A DNA stretch of 52,290 nt from an uncultured Vibrio sp. (GTDB taxonomy: Bacteria > Pseudomonadota > Gammaproteobacteria > Enterobacterales > Vibrionaceae), in assembly GCA_947504195.1 (NCBI GenBank), contig CANNGN010000018.1, positions 1 to 52,290 on the forward strand. Reading direction: 5' to 3'. Shown here piece by piece: positions 34,338 through 44,169 of the stretch. The number at the start of each line of letters is the position of its first letter. Positions within the stretch are counted from its first letter, which is position 1. The translations under genes and the position numbers were made by a program. Below the pieces are notes generated by a model. That model did not search any database and was not told the origin of the DNA. It saw only the letters and a program-made list of their open reading frames with translations.

Positions 34338-34541
34338 ATGTTCGAGTTTCTATTTTTGATTTTCTTTATTGTCACGTTTGCGATCTTTGGTATTTCGTTT
34401 CTTTCCGTCACCGTTGCGGTGATAGTTGGCATTGCCTTTATGTTCATCATGGGCATGTTGGGGTTGATTGTGAAAATGCTGCCGTGGTTAATCGTTATCG
34501 GCTTAATTATCTTATTAGTACGTCATAAGCGCGTGCGTTAG
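34338..34541 (+). CDS. pspG: Phage shock protein G
   Basis: PspG is a small inner-membrane protein induced with the phage-shock response to envelope stress. The 67-residue product is almost entirely hydrophobic, with two membrane segments joined near MGMLGLIVKMLPWL, the most conserved part, and a basic tail (RHKRVR). It begins MFEFLFLIFF, like E. coli MLELLFVIGF. A GATGGAGG site precedes it. Confidence 0.9.
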   Translation: MFEFLFLIFFIVTFAIFGISFLSVTVAVIVGIAFMFIMGMLGLIVKMLPWLIVIGLIILLVRHKRVR

Positions 34542-34902
34542 TTCTCATTTCTGATTGAATTATTCTTCAATATGGTGAAAGTGGGTTACGTCTAATTAAT
34601 TGATTAATATACGTAACTGACTGTTTTCTATCTCCCTATTCATTCTGTGTATAACGTCTTTCGTTATTTCGATTGGTAATTTTAAGTCCCTTCGATACCC
34701 TCCAATGAGTGATTTTACAATTGTCATGACGACATTGAGTTTCACAAAGGTGCTCATGGATGAGTAAATGGTGTTTCAACTTTTGTTTACACCATCTTCA
34801 GATACTTTTTAATCGCATTAAAGTATCAGTGCTAATCGACGACCACCTGCCTCACATTTTCATGATTACACCAGCTTCAATTTCAATAAATGGAGAATTA
34901 GA
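34542..34902. other. Intergenic region before dppA
   Basis: 361 bp without an ORF. An inverted repeat GTTACGT (34585-34591) / ACGTAAC (34611-34617) over an AT-rich centre could be an operator or end the pspG transcript. A second short one, GGTGT / ACACC, lies near 34769-34793. No clear promoter was recognised. Confidence 0.5.
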
Positions 34903-36501
34903 ATGAAACATAGGCTGTTAGCATTACCTCTAGCTATCATGGCGGCGACCACATTTGCTGCATCGGCACAAGCAGCAACCACGTTTGTTTACTGTTCAGA
35001 AGGGAGCCCAGAAGGATTTAACGCAGCGTTTTATACCTCTGGTACCACTTTTGACGCATCATCAAAAACCATGTTCAACCGTCTGCTTGAGTTTGATGTC
35101 GGCACAACGACCGCGAAACCAGCATTAGCAGAAAGCTATGAAGTGACGGATGATGGGTTGGAATATACCTTCCATTTACGTAAAGGCGTTAAGTTCCATT
35201 CAAGCAAAGAATTTACTCCAACTCGTGACTTCAATGCGGATGATGTTGTCTTTACATTTGCACGTCAGTGGGACAAAGAGCACCCATATCACACGGTTTC
35301 TGGTGGTTCATATGAGTACTTTACCGGTATGGGTATGGATGCACTCATCAAAGACATCGTAAAGGTTGATGATTACACGGTTAAGTTTGTTCTAAATAAC
35401 CCTGAAGCACCATTCCTTGCTAACTTAGCCATGGATTTTGCTTCTATCTTTTCTGCAGAACAAGCTGACGTCTTAATGGAAAAAGGCACTCCCGAGCAGA
35501 TCGATATTAATCCTGCTGGTACCGGTCCTTTCCAAAAAGTTCAATATCAAAAAGATTCACTTATTCGCTATACCGCGTTTGAAGATTACTGGAAAGGCAA
35601 AGCAGAGATTGACCGTCTTGTATTCTCAATCACGCCTGATGCATCAGTACGTTATGCGAAAATGAAAGCGGGTGAATGTCATTCTATGCCATATCCAAAC
35701 CCAGCGGATATCGAGCAAATGCAGAAAGATGAAGATATCACTGTAATGTCTCAAGAAGGTTTAAACGTCGGCTATTTAGCGTTTAATACCCAGAAGAAGC
35801 CATTCGATGATGTTCGTGTTCGTCAGGCATTGAGCCTAGCAACGAACAAGCAAGCGATCATCGACTCGGTATTCCAAGGCGCAGGTAAAATTGCGAAAAA
35901 CCCTCTTCCGCCAACAATTTGGTCGTACAACGATGCAGTGGTTGATTACAACTATGATCCAGTGCGTGCTAAGCAGCTGTTAAAAGAAGCGGGTTACGAG
36001 AATGGTTTTGATACCAACATTTGGGCAATGCCAGTTCAACGTCCATACAATCCGAATGCTCGCCGTATGGCAGAAGTTATGCAGGAAGATTGGAAACAAG
36101 TCGGTGTTAATGCGGAAATCGTTTCTTACGAATGGGGTGAATACCTAAACCGCTCTAAGAAAGGTGAGCACGATACTGTTCTGCTTGGCTGGACCGGTGA
36201 TAATGGTGACCCAGATAACTTCCTTTATGTCCTACTAAGCTGTGATGCGGTTGGCGGTTCAAACCGTGCACAATGGTGTAACGAGTCGTTCGATAAACTC
36301 CTAATCGATGCGAAACAAACATCGGATATCGAAAAGCGTACCGGGCTATATGAAGAAGCTCAGGTTTTATTCAAAGAGCAAGCTCCTTGGATTACCGTCG
36401 CGCACTCAGTGGTTTACGAACCAATTCGTAAAGAAGTGAAAGGCTACAAAATTGACCCACTTGGCGGTCACTACTTCTACGGCGTTAGCTTAGAGAAGTA
36501 A
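34903..36501 (+). CDS. dppA: Dipeptide-binding protein DppA
   Basis: The periplasmic receptor (SBP_bac_5 family) of a dipeptide ABC transporter. 532 residues with a signal peptide (to about 25, ..AQA). It closely resembles E. coli DppA: FVYCSEGSPEGFNAAFYTSGT near the mature N-terminus and MPVQRPYNPNARRMAEVMQ. A disulfide is possible between the cysteines in LLSCDAVGG and QWCNES. It heads dppABCDF. A GGAGAA site precedes the ATG. Confidence 0.95.
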   Translation: MKHRLLALPLAIMAATTFAASAQAATTFVYCSEGSPEGFNAAFYTSGTTFDASSKTMFNRLLEFDVGTTTAKPALAESYEVTDDGLEYTFHLRKGVKFHSSKEFTPTRDFNADDVVFTFARQWDKEHPYHTVSGGSYEYFTGMGMDALIKDIVKVDDYTVKFVLNNPEAPFLANLAMDFASIFSAEQADVLMEKGTPEQIDINPAGTGPFQKVQYQKDSLIRYTAFEDYWKGKAEIDRLVFSITPDASVRYAKMKAGECHSMPYPNPADIEQMQKDEDITVMSQEGLNVGYLAFNTQKKPFDDVRVRQALSLATNKQAIIDSVFQGAGKIAKNPLPPTIWSYNDAVVDYNYDPVRAKQLLKEAGYENGFDTNIWAMPVQRPYNPNARRMAEVMQEDWKQVGVNAEIVSYEWGEYLNRSKKGEHDTVLLGWTGDNGDPDNFLYVLLSCDAVGGSNRAQWCNESFDKLLIDAKQTSDIEKRTGLYEEAQVLFKEQAPWITVAHSVVYEPIRKEVKGYKIDPLGGHYFYGVSLEK

Positions 36502-36519
36502 TTCAATACTAAGTGATAA

Positions 36520-36557
36520 ACGGCACTCTGGCTGGTTGGATGCAGTCTGAGTGCCGT
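36520..36557 (+). promoter_or_regulatory. dppA-dppB intergenic hairpin
   Basis: A perfect 9-bp stem, ACGGCACTC / GAGTGCCGT, without a T run. It probably holds the level of dppBCDF below that of dppA, as the similar hairpin after pstS may do. Confidence 0.65.
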
Positions 36558-36633
36558 AATTATGAGGTCGTTTAGCATTTAGAAACTGAATGATCAGAAT
36601 CATCACTTTTCGCAACAGAGAGCTTATCTTTAT

Positions 36634-37644
36634 ATGTTTCAGTTTATTTTTCGTCGACTAGGGTTGGTTATTCCGACCTTTCTAGGCATTACATTATTGA
36701 CGTTTACGCTCATCCATATGATTCCCGGTGACCCAATAGAGGTGATGGCCGGAGAGCGAGGAGTATCGGCAGAGCGTCATGCCGAGCTTAGTGCTCAGCT
36801 TGGTTTTGACCAACCATTGTACATCCAATATTTCCGCTATGTCGGCGGTGTGTTACAAGGCGATTTTGGCAATTCATTAGTAACCAAAGAGCCTGTTTTG
36901 CAAGAGTTTTTAACGTTATTTCCAGCCACGATTGAGCTCGCAGCTTGTGCCGCTATTTTTGCGGTTTTAATTGGCTTACCCGCCGGTATTATAGCGGCGG
37001 TGAAACGTGGAACCATTTTTGATCACTCAGTGATGACGTTTTCATTAACTGGGTATTCGATGCCTATATTCTGGTGGGCGCTGTTATTAATGCTCGTTTT
37101 CTCTGTCAACTTAGGTTGGACGCCGGTCTCGGGACGCATCGATGTGGTGTATTGGATTGATGACGTCACCGGATTTATGTTGGTGGATGCGTTGTTATCG
37201 GGAGAAGAAGGGGCATTTTCTTCGGCAGTATCACATCTTATTTTGCCTAGCATTGTTTTAGGCACCATTCCAATGGCGGTGATTGCGCGAATGACGCGCT
37301 CTTCGATGCTCGAAGTGTTGAGTGAAGATTACATTCGTACTGCTCGCTCAAAAGGGATTGCACCTTGGCGTGTCATAGTCATTCATGCTCTGCGTAATGC
37401 GCTTATTCCAGTGATTACTGTGATTGGGTTGCAAGTCGGTATCTTGTTGTCCGGCGCGATTTTGACCGAAACGGTTTTTGCTTGGCCAGGGATCGGGAAA
37501 TGGTTGATTGAATCGATTGGTCGACGCGATTATCCCGTCGTTCAAGGTGGCATTTTGATTGTTGCAACCATCATTATCGTGGTGAACCTGTTGGTGGATA
37601 TCACCTACGGTATTGTTAATCCACGTATTCGACATAGCCGATAA
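36634..37644 (+). CDS. dppB: Dipeptide ABC transporter permease DppB
   Basis: An inner-membrane permease with about six membrane segments. It begins MFQFIFRRLGLVIPTFLGIT, typical of DppB/OppB. The EAA loop is seen as YIRTARSKGIAPWRVIVIHALRNALIPV. 336 residues. dppC follows after 9 bp. Confidence 0.95.
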   Translation: MFQFIFRRLGLVIPTFLGITLLTFTLIHMIPGDPIEVMAGERGVSAERHAELSAQLGFDQPLYIQYFRYVGGVLQGDFGNSLVTKEPVLQEFLTLFPATIELAACAAIFAVLIGLPAGIIAAVKRGTIFDHSVMTFSLTGYSMPIFWWALLLMLVFSVNLGWTPVSGRIDVVYWIDDVTGFMLVDALLSGEEGAFSSAVSHLILPSIVLGTIPMAVIARMTRSSMLEVLSEDYIRTARSKGIAPWRVIVIHALRNALIPVITVIGLQVGILLSGAILTETVFAWPGIGKWLIESIGRRDYPVVQGGILIVATIIIVVNLLVDITYGIVNPRIRHSR

Positions 37645-37653
37645 GGAGGCGCA

Positions 37654-38544
37654 ATGACAACTGAAACTATTAAAGCGCCACAGCCTAGAACGCCATTACA
37701 AGAGTTTTGGTTCTATTTTAGTGGCAACACGGGTGCCGTTATTGGCCTCGGGTTTATTATCTTAATTTGTTTAATGGCCATTTTTGCCAATGTAGTAGCG
37801 CCACATTCGCCTTCTGATCAAGTTCGGGACGCACTGCTGCTGCCTCCTGCTTGGTTGGATGGTGGAAATTGGTCTTATATTTTAGGCACCGATGATGTTG
37901 GTCGCGATATTCTTTCTCGTCTTATTTACGGGGCGCGTTTGTCACTCTCGGTCGGTATGGTCGCGGTAACGGCTTCGTTATTTTTTGGAATTTTAATGGG
38001 GCTGATTGCTGGGTACTACAAAGGCATGATCGATACCATCATTATGCGGATCGTCGATATCATGTTGGCGATGCCTAGTTTGCTATTAGCCATCGCGATT
38101 GTTGCTGTATTAGGACCAAGTATCGTCAATGCCGCATTAGCAATTTCGGTGGTCTCTTTACCACACTATGTTCGTTTAACACGAGCAGCGACAATGGCAG
38201 AAATGTCACGCGATTATGTGACTTCTTCTCGAGTTTTGGGCGCAAGTTCGTTCCGTTTAATGTTTGTCTGTATCTTGCCAAATTGTCTTGCACCTTTGAT
38301 CGTACAAGCAACGTTAGGGTTCTCTTCTGCCATTTTGGATATGGCTGCACTTGGCTTTCTCGGGTTAGGTGCTCAACCACCGACACCAGAGTGGGGCAGT
38401 ATGTTGGCAGACGCATTGCAATTTGTTCAGCGCGCTTGGTGGGTTGTTACGTTCCCAGGTTTGATGATTTTGTTGACGGTTTTGGCGTTTAACTTAATGG
38501 GCGATGGATTGCGCGATGCGCTTGATCCGAAGTTGAAGCAGTAA
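37654..38544 (+). CDS. dppC: Dipeptide ABC transporter permease DppC
   Basis: The second permease subunit. 296 residues: an N-terminal OppC-type segment (PLQEFWFYFSGNTGAVIGLGF), the LGTDDVGRDILSRLIYGARLSL motif, and an EAA loop (VTSSRVLGASSFRLMFVCILPNCLAP). An AAGGAGG site precedes the ATG. dppD follows after 9 bp. Confidence 0.95.
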   Translation: MTTETIKAPQPRTPLQEFWFYFSGNTGAVIGLGFIILICLMAIFANVVAPHSPSDQVRDALLLPPAWLDGGNWSYILGTDDVGRDILSRLIYGARLSLSVGMVAVTASLFFGILMGLIAGYYKGMIDTIIMRIVDIMLAMPSLLLAIAIVAVLGPSIVNAALAISVVSLPHYVRLTRAATMAEMSRDYVTSSRVLGASSFRLMFVCILPNCLAPLIVQATLGFSSAILDMAALGFLGLGAQPPTPEWGSMLADALQFVQRAWWVVTFPGLMILLTVLAFNLMGDGLRDALDPKLKQ

Positions 38545-38553
38545 GAGGTCGAT

Positions 38554-39522
38554 ATGGCATTGTTAAAATTAGAAAATCTATCTGTGACGTTTGCTCAATT
38601 TAAAGCCGTCGACAACATTAGTTATCAAGTAGAGGAAGGCGAAGTTCTTGGGATTGTCGGAGAGTCAGGATCGGGGAAAAGTGTTAGCTCCCTTTCCATA
38701 ATGGGGTTGATCGATTATCCCGGAGAAGTCAGTGCGAACCAGTTAAGTTTTAATGGTGAAGATTTACTGTCGATGTCGGAGGCAAAGCGACGCCAGCTAA
38801 CAGGCTCTGATATCGCAATGATTTTCCAAGATCCTATGACCAGCTTAAACCCATGCTTTACCGTGGGCTACCAAATTATCGAAGCGTTAAAAACTCACCA
38901 AGGTGGCAGTAAAAAAGAGTTAAAAGCACGCGCGATTGAGCTATTGAATCAAGTGGGTATTCCGGCACCTGAATCTCGCTTAAAAAACTATCCGCATCAA
39001 TTGTCTGGTGGAATGAGCCAGCGTGTAATGATTGCCATGGCGATTGCATGTAACCCTCGTTTATTGATTGCCGATGAACCGACAACTGCACTCGATGTGA
39101 CCATTCAAGCTCAGATTATTGATTTACTGATAGAGTTACAGCGCAAAGAGAAAATGGGACTGGTTTTAATTACTCATGATCTTGCTTTGGTTGCAGAAGT
39201 GGCACATCGTGTGATTGTGATGTACGCCGGGCAAGTGGTTGAATCGGGGCCTGCAAGTGAAGTGTTTGCGACCCCGAAACATCCATATACTCAGGCTTTG
39301 CTTGCATCTTTGCCTGAATCTTCAGCGGGAAAAGCGCGCTTGGAAGCATTGCCGGGTGTCGTACCGGGATTATTCGATAGGCCAAAAGGGTGTCTGTTGA
39401 GTCCACGTTGTCGTTACGCAACGGAACGGTGTCATACCGAAGCTCCAAGCAATCAAGGGCCAATTGAGCGCCAAGTAAAATGTCATACTCCATTGAACAG
39501 TGAAGGGAGAGCGACGGCATGA
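38554..39522 (+). CDS. dppD: Dipeptide ABC transporter ATPase DppD
   Basis: One of the two ATPases. Walker A GESGSGKS, signature LSGGMSQRV, Walker B LLIADEPTTALDVT and H-loop LITHDLA are intact. The C-terminal oligopeptide-transporter domain has four cysteines (GCLLSPRCRYATERC.. and KCHT) of the type that bind a [4Fe-4S] cluster in related proteins. 322 residues. The stop overlaps dppF as ATGA. Confidence 0.95.
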   Translation: MALLKLENLSVTFAQFKAVDNISYQVEEGEVLGIVGESGSGKSVSSLSIMGLIDYPGEVSANQLSFNGEDLLSMSEAKRRQLTGSDIAMIFQDPMTSLNPCFTVGYQIIEALKTHQGGSKKELKARAIELLNQVGIPAPESRLKNYPHQLSGGMSQRVMIAMAIACNPRLLIADEPTTALDVTIQAQIIDLLIELQRKEKMGLVLITHDLALVAEVAHRVIVMYAGQVVESGPASEVFATPKHPYTQALLASLPESSAGKARLEALPGVVPGLFDRPKGCLLSPRCRYATERCHTEAPSNQGPIERQVKCHTPLNSEGRATA

Positions 39523-40526
39523 GTCAACAACCATTAATTTTAAAAGCCGCTAACCTTAAACAGCACTATCAAGTCAAACAGGGGATGTTTAAACCGGACG
39601 CGGTTGTGAAAGCGGTAGACGGCATTAGCTTTGAGCTTGAAAAGGGCAAAACTCTCGCCGTGGTGGGAGAGTCGGGGTGTGGAAAGTCAACGTTGGGACG
39701 AATGCTAACGATGATCGAAACACCCACCTCAGGTCGTTTAAATTTTCATGACGATGATTTACTTGCGCTTTCCAGTGAAAAACAGAAATTGCTTCGTCAA
39801 AAGATTCAGATTATCTTTCAAAACCCATATGGGTCGCTTAATCCGCGTAAGAAGATAGGCGCGATTTTGGAAGAGCCTCTCGTGATTAACAGTGCAATGA
39901 GTAAAGCGGAACGCAAAGCTAAAGCGACGGAAATGATGGAAAAGGTTGGTTTAAAACCAGAGCACTACGATCGTTACCCACATATGTTTTCTGGTGGTCA
40001 ACGCCAGCGAATTGCCATCGCACGTGGTCTAATGCTTGATCCGGAAATCATTGTGGCAGATGAGCCAGTGTCCGCTTTGGATGTGTCAGTCCAAGCTCAA
40101 GTATTGAATTTAATGATGGATCTTCAACAAGAGTTTGGGTTGAGTTACGTGTTTATCTCTCATGATCTTTCCGTTGTTGAGCATATCGCCGATGATGTGA
40201 TGGTGATGTATTTGGGAAAAGTTGTTGAGCAAGGGCCGAGTGAACAGATTTTTGCCTCTCCTAAGCATCCTTATACACAGGCGCTTCTGTCGAGTACGCC
40301 ACAGCTCTCTCCAGAAAAACGGCGCGTACGCATAAAACTGCAAGGAGAATTGCCATCACCTTTAAATCCGCCAAGTGGTTGTGCATTTCATGGACGTTGC
40401 CAATTTGCGAATAATCGTTGTCGTAATGAAACCCCTTCATTAACAATGGAGCAAAGTGGTCATCTGGTTGCTTGTCATGCCGTGGTGGAAGAGCGTTTGT
40501 CAGAACAGGTTACTGATGTTGCCTAA
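39519..40526 (+). CDS. dppF: Dipeptide ABC transporter ATPase DppF
   Basis: The partner ATPase of DppD. Walker A GESGCGKST, signature FSGGQRQRI, Walker B IIVADEPVSALDVS and FISHDLSVVEHI. The C-terminal cysteine domain (GCAFHGRCQFANNRC) is present. 335 residues. It ends the first peptide transporter operon; 158 bp separate it from the next one. Confidence 0.95.
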   Translation: MSQQPLILKAANLKQHYQVKQGMFKPDAVVKAVDGISFELEKGKTLAVVGESGCGKSTLGRMLTMIETPTSGRLNFHDDDLLALSSEKQKLLRQKIQIIFQNPYGSLNPRKKIGAILEEPLVINSAMSKAERKAKATEMMEKVGLKPEHYDRYPHMFSGGQRQRIAIARGLMLDPEIIVADEPVSALDVSVQAQVLNLMMDLQQEFGLSYVFISHDLSVVEHIADDVMVMYLGKVVEQGPSEQIFASPKHPYTQALLSSTPQLSPEKRRVRIKLQGELPSPLNPPSGCAFHGRCQFANNRCRNETPSLTMEQSGHLVACHAVVEERLSEQVTDVA

Positions 40527-40684
40527 TAGCCTGAAGTGAGAGCGAGAAAGGGTTTTTCGATTCAGTTCAACCAAATTAATGCGATTTAGAGGATCAGTCG
40601 TAGTATGCTTTGAAACGACAGTAATGATCACCGAATGGTTTACATGCAGTAAGCCAATATAGATACAGTTTCAAGGATGGAACG

Positions 40685-42223
40685 ATGCTACGGCATAAAT
40701 TAATATTTATTGGATTAATCTGGCTCACAACCCTAAGTTCGTGGAGTCAAGCGACGACCATTAAAGTCGCGCTAGACTCCGAACCTGTGTCTCTTGATCC
40801 TCATGAGCAACTTTCTGAAGGCGCATTACTCTATTCGCATACCGTATTCGATTCTTTAGTGCGTTGGCAACAAGATGGTACTTTTGAACCTCGGTTGGCC
40901 ACGTCTTGGCAGGTGCTTAGTGACACTTCTTTGCAATTATCGTTGCGGAAAAATGTTGTTTTTCATTCAGGAAATACCTTCACGGCAAATGATGTCGCCT
41001 ATACTCTTGAGCGATTAAAACGTTCAACTGACTTTAAAGCGTTATTCAATGTGATTAGTCATAGTGAGGTGGTGGATGATCACACCATCATTATTCACAC
41101 TCGCTACCCATTTCCTTTGTTACTAAATATCTTGGCTTATGTTTTTGCCATTGATTCTGACTATTACGATGGTCGAGATTCTATTGTTAAATTTGGTCAC
41201 TCTTTTGCATCAAACAATGAATCGGGCACAGGACCTTTCGTCGTTATGGAGAGAGTGCCCGGTGAAAAGATTGTTTTTCAGCGAAACCCAAATTATTGGG
41301 ATACGGAAACGAAGGGCAATGTCGATACCCTTGAGTTACTTCCGATTCGTTCAGATTCAACCCGTTTGGCGGCGTTGCTCACTGGAGATGTCGATATTAT
41401 TTCACCAATCGCGTCGATTGATATCCCTAGAGTGAACGAGTTACGTGATGTTCAGTTGGTCAATTTACCGGGCACTCGAATTATTATGTTGCAGCTTAAC
41501 CAAGAGCGCCGCCCTGAGTTGAGCGATCTCCGTGTTCGGCGCGCAATGAGTTTGGCGATCAATCAGGCTTTAATCGTTAATAAGGTTCTCAGAGGGTATG
41601 GAAAAGAAGCCGGACAGCTTAGTGCGTCGTTTTTTCTAGGGCATATTCCGAATCTTGAGCCTAAATATGATATTGAGCAGGCTAAGCAATTGATGAAGGA
41701 AGCGGGATACTCAGAAGGATTCAATTTGAGTATGATGGCGCCAAACAATCGTTACATGAGTGACGAGCAGATTGCTCAAGCAGTCGTTGCGATGTTGGAG
41801 AAAATTAACATTCGTGTTGATTTTAAAACCATGCCCAAGGCTCAGTATTTCCAACTATACGATCAGCGAGCCGCGGATGTAATGATGTTAGGTTGGCAAT
41901 CGGATACTCAAGATTCCAATAATATTTTTGAGTTTACAGTTGCTTGTCGCAATATTGGTTCCGGGTTGGGGGTTTATAATGCGAGTGGCTACTGTAACCC
42001 AGTGGTTGATCAGTTGATTACACAAGCAAACCAGACGATGAACCTAGAAAAACGCCAAGCTGTGATGCAAGCGATCGAGGAGCAAGTCATGAATGATGTC
42101 GCCATCATCCCATTGCATTGGCAGAATCGAATTTGGGCAAGTAAGAAAGAGCTAAATTTGCCGGATGTTTTGAATATTCAAAATAACCCTTATTTTGGTG
42201 ATCTAGTGGTACAGGAACCGTAA
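40685..42223 (+). CDS. Peptide ABC transporter substrate-binding protein (second system)
   Basis: An SBP_bac_5 family receptor, 512 residues, with a signal peptide (to about 23, ..WSQA). Family motifs: VSLDPHEQLSEGALLYSHTVFDSLVRW, GTGPFVVMERVPGEKI and SDLRVRRAMSLAIN. It differs strongly from the DppA encoded upstream, so the ligand is probably different; a peptide, glutathione or nickel complex are all possible. AAGGATGGA precedes the ATG. First gene of a six-gene unit. Confidence 0.88.
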   Translation: MLRHKLIFIGLIWLTTLSSWSQATTIKVALDSEPVSLDPHEQLSEGALLYSHTVFDSLVRWQQDGTFEPRLATSWQVLSDTSLQLSLRKNVVFHSGNTFTANDVAYTLERLKRSTDFKALFNVISHSEVVDDHTIIIHTRYPFPLLLNILAYVFAIDSDYYDGRDSIVKFGHSFASNNESGTGPFVVMERVPGEKIVFQRNPNYWDTETKGNVDTLELLPIRSDSTRLAALLTGDVDIISPIASIDIPRVNELRDVQLVNLPGTRIIMLQLNQERRPELSDLRVRRAMSLAINQALIVNKVLRGYGKEAGQLSASFFLGHIPNLEPKYDIEQAKQLMKEAGYSEGFNLSMMAPNNRYMSDEQIAQAVVAMLEKINIRVDFKTMPKAQYFQLYDQRAADVMMLGWQSDTQDSNNIFEFTVACRNIGSGLGVYNASGYCNPVVDQLITQANQTMNLEKRQAVMQAIEEQVMNDVAIIPLHWQNRIWASKKELNLPDVLNIQNNPYFGDLVVQEP

Positions 42224-42258
42224 ATGATGATACGAGCAAACGCGGGTGTGACGTACTA

Positions 42259-43239
42259 ATGCTTTCGTTTATTCTGCGCCGATTGCTACAAGCAAGTTTG
42301 GTACTCCTTGCCATTACCTTGGTGGGGTTTGTTATTCAAACGTATTTGGGCGACCCTGTACAACAGATGGTTGGACAAAGCGTGTCACTGCTCGAAAGAG
42401 AGCAAATTCGAGAAGAGCTCGGCCTCAACCAACCATTATTGGTGCAATATGGTCAATTCTTGCTAAGGGCGGTTCAAGGCGATCTGGGGACTTCGTATTA
42501 CTACAAACAACCGACTCTTGAGGTGATTTTTAGCAAGCTACCCGCGACATTAGAATTAACCTTATGCGGCCTAATTTTGGTTGCTCTTATTTCCATTCCA
42601 TTTGGGGTGATTGCTGCAATTCACCCTCGCCATATTGTGGCACGTGTGACTCTATTTGTGAGTACTCTTGGCCTTTCGGTTCCAGTTTTTATTTTCGGTA
42701 TTTTCTTGGTGTACTTTTTTGCGATCGAGTGGCGCCTATTGCCGAGTTTCGGTCGAGGAGAAACTACGCTCATTTTCGGTTTTTGGAGAACGGGACTTCT
42801 CACTCAAGATGGGCTGTTGCATCTGATTATGCCCAGTGCTTCATTAGCGTTTGTGTTAACGCCTATTTTCGTACGTTTGATTCGCGCCGAAATGTTAGAA
42901 GTTCTTCAAAGTGATTACATTCGGTTTGCCTGGTCTAAAGGGATATCTTCTTCTCGAATTTACTTTATTCATGCCCTTAAAAATACCATGTTACCCGTCA
43001 TTACTGTGGGTGGTATTCAGGTGGGAACCGTGGTCGCTTATACGCTTCTTACGGAAACGATTTTTCAATGGCCGGGTCTAGGACGTTTATTTATGGAGGC
43101 GGTTACCCGAGTCGATACGCCTTTGCTTTCGGCTTATTTAATTATGGTTGGTTGTGGTTTTGTGTTGATCAATACGTTGGTGGATTTAATTTATATCATG
43201 GTGAATCCGCGAGTTAGAATTTCAGGGTATGGCATATGA
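42259..43239 (+). CDS. Peptide ABC transporter permease, DppB type (second system)
   Basis: 326 residues beginning MLSFILRRLLQASLVLLAITLVGF, with the conserved YLGDP segment, about six membrane helices and the EAA loop YIRFAWSKGISSSRIYFIHALKNTMLPV. It lies 35 bp after the binding-protein gene and overlaps the next permease by 4 bp (ATGA). Confidence 0.92.
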   Translation: MLSFILRRLLQASLVLLAITLVGFVIQTYLGDPVQQMVGQSVSLLEREQIREELGLNQPLLVQYGQFLLRAVQGDLGTSYYYKQPTLEVIFSKLPATLELTLCGLILVALISIPFGVIAAIHPRHIVARVTLFVSTLGLSVPVFIFGIFLVYFFAIEWRLLPSFGRGETTLIFGFWRTGLLTQDGLLHLIMPSASLAFVLTPIFVRLIRAEMLEVLQSDYIRFAWSKGISSSRIYFIHALKNTMLPVITVGGIQVGTVVAYTLLTETIFQWPGLGRLFMEAVTRVDTPLLSAYLIMVGCGFVLINTLVDLIYIMVNPRVRISGYGI

Positions 43240-44168
43240 CTGGCCGCTATGCTCCTCACATTGAACCGAATCGTTTACGTCACATGTGGTACGCACTTCG
43301 CGGCGACAAGCTGGCATTATTCGCCTCAGGGATTTTTTTCTTCTACTGTTTAGTGGCACTTCTTGCGCCATTGCTCTCGCCTTACAATGTACATTCAAAT
43401 CAATTTATGGATTTGATGAATGCCGAGATCGCCCCATATTGGCTAAGTGGCGATGCGCGTTTCTTACTCGGAACAGATACGCAAGGGCGCGACCTTCTTA
43501 CGGTTATTCTTCATGGCACTCGACTGTCACTCACCATAGGTATCTGTGCCGTGGCAATCCAATTAATACTCGGTATCTGTATTGGCTTGTTGTCGGGTTA
43601 TATTGGGGGGCGCTTAGACACCTTTCTAATGCGCTGTGCCGATATTCAACTCTCTTTTTCAACAATGATGGTGGCGATTGTTGTTTTGGCACTGTTTCAA
43701 GCGATGTTTGGGAGTGTCGCTTACCAGCAATTAGCCATGTTAATGTTAATTGTGGTGATTGGCATTGCAGAGTGGCCTATTTTTGCACGAACAATTCGAG
43801 CCTGTGTGCTTGCAGAAAAAGAGAAAGAGTATGTCGATGCTGCTCGAATTCTTGGGGTCAGTAATACGCGTATTATGTTTCGCCATATTATGCCCAATGC
43901 AATTTCATCATTGTTCGATTTAGTGACGATCCAAATAGCAAATGCCATTGTGGCGGAAGCGGCTCTTTCTTTTCTTGGATTAGGAATGCCACCGTCTCAG
44001 CCGTCGCTTGGTGCTTTGATTTCTTCTGGTTTTGCTTATTTGTTTTCCGGCGCATGGTGGATATGTGCGTTTCCAAGCGTAACGTTAATTGTGCTGATTT
44101 TTGTTATGAACTTGCTTGGTGATTGGTTCCGTGACCACCTTAATCCACAAAAAGGGGAGTTGAGTTAA
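43236..44168 (+). CDS. Peptide ABC transporter permease, DppC type (second system)
   Basis: 310 residues. Family motif LLGTDTQGRDLLTVILHGTRLSL and EAA loop VDAARILGVSNTRIMFRHIMPNAISS are clear. The start overlaps the stop of the DppB-type gene, and the following ATPase begins 1 bp after its stop, so the complex is made from tightly coupled genes. Confidence 0.92.
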   Translation: MTGRYAPHIEPNRLRHMWYALRGDKLALFASGIFFFYCLVALLAPLLSPYNVHSNQFMDLMNAEIAPYWLSGDARFLLGTDTQGRDLLTVILHGTRLSLTIGICAVAIQLILGICIGLLSGYIGGRLDTFLMRCADIQLSFSTMMVAIVVLALFQAMFGSVAYQQLAMLMLIVVIGIAEWPIFARTIRACVLAEKEKEYVDAARILGVSNTRIMFRHIMPNAISSLFDLVTIQIANAIVAEAALSFLGLGMPPSQPSLGALISSGFAYLFSGAWWICAFPSVTLIVLIFVMNLLGDWFRDHLNPQKGELS

Positions 44169-44169
44169 T

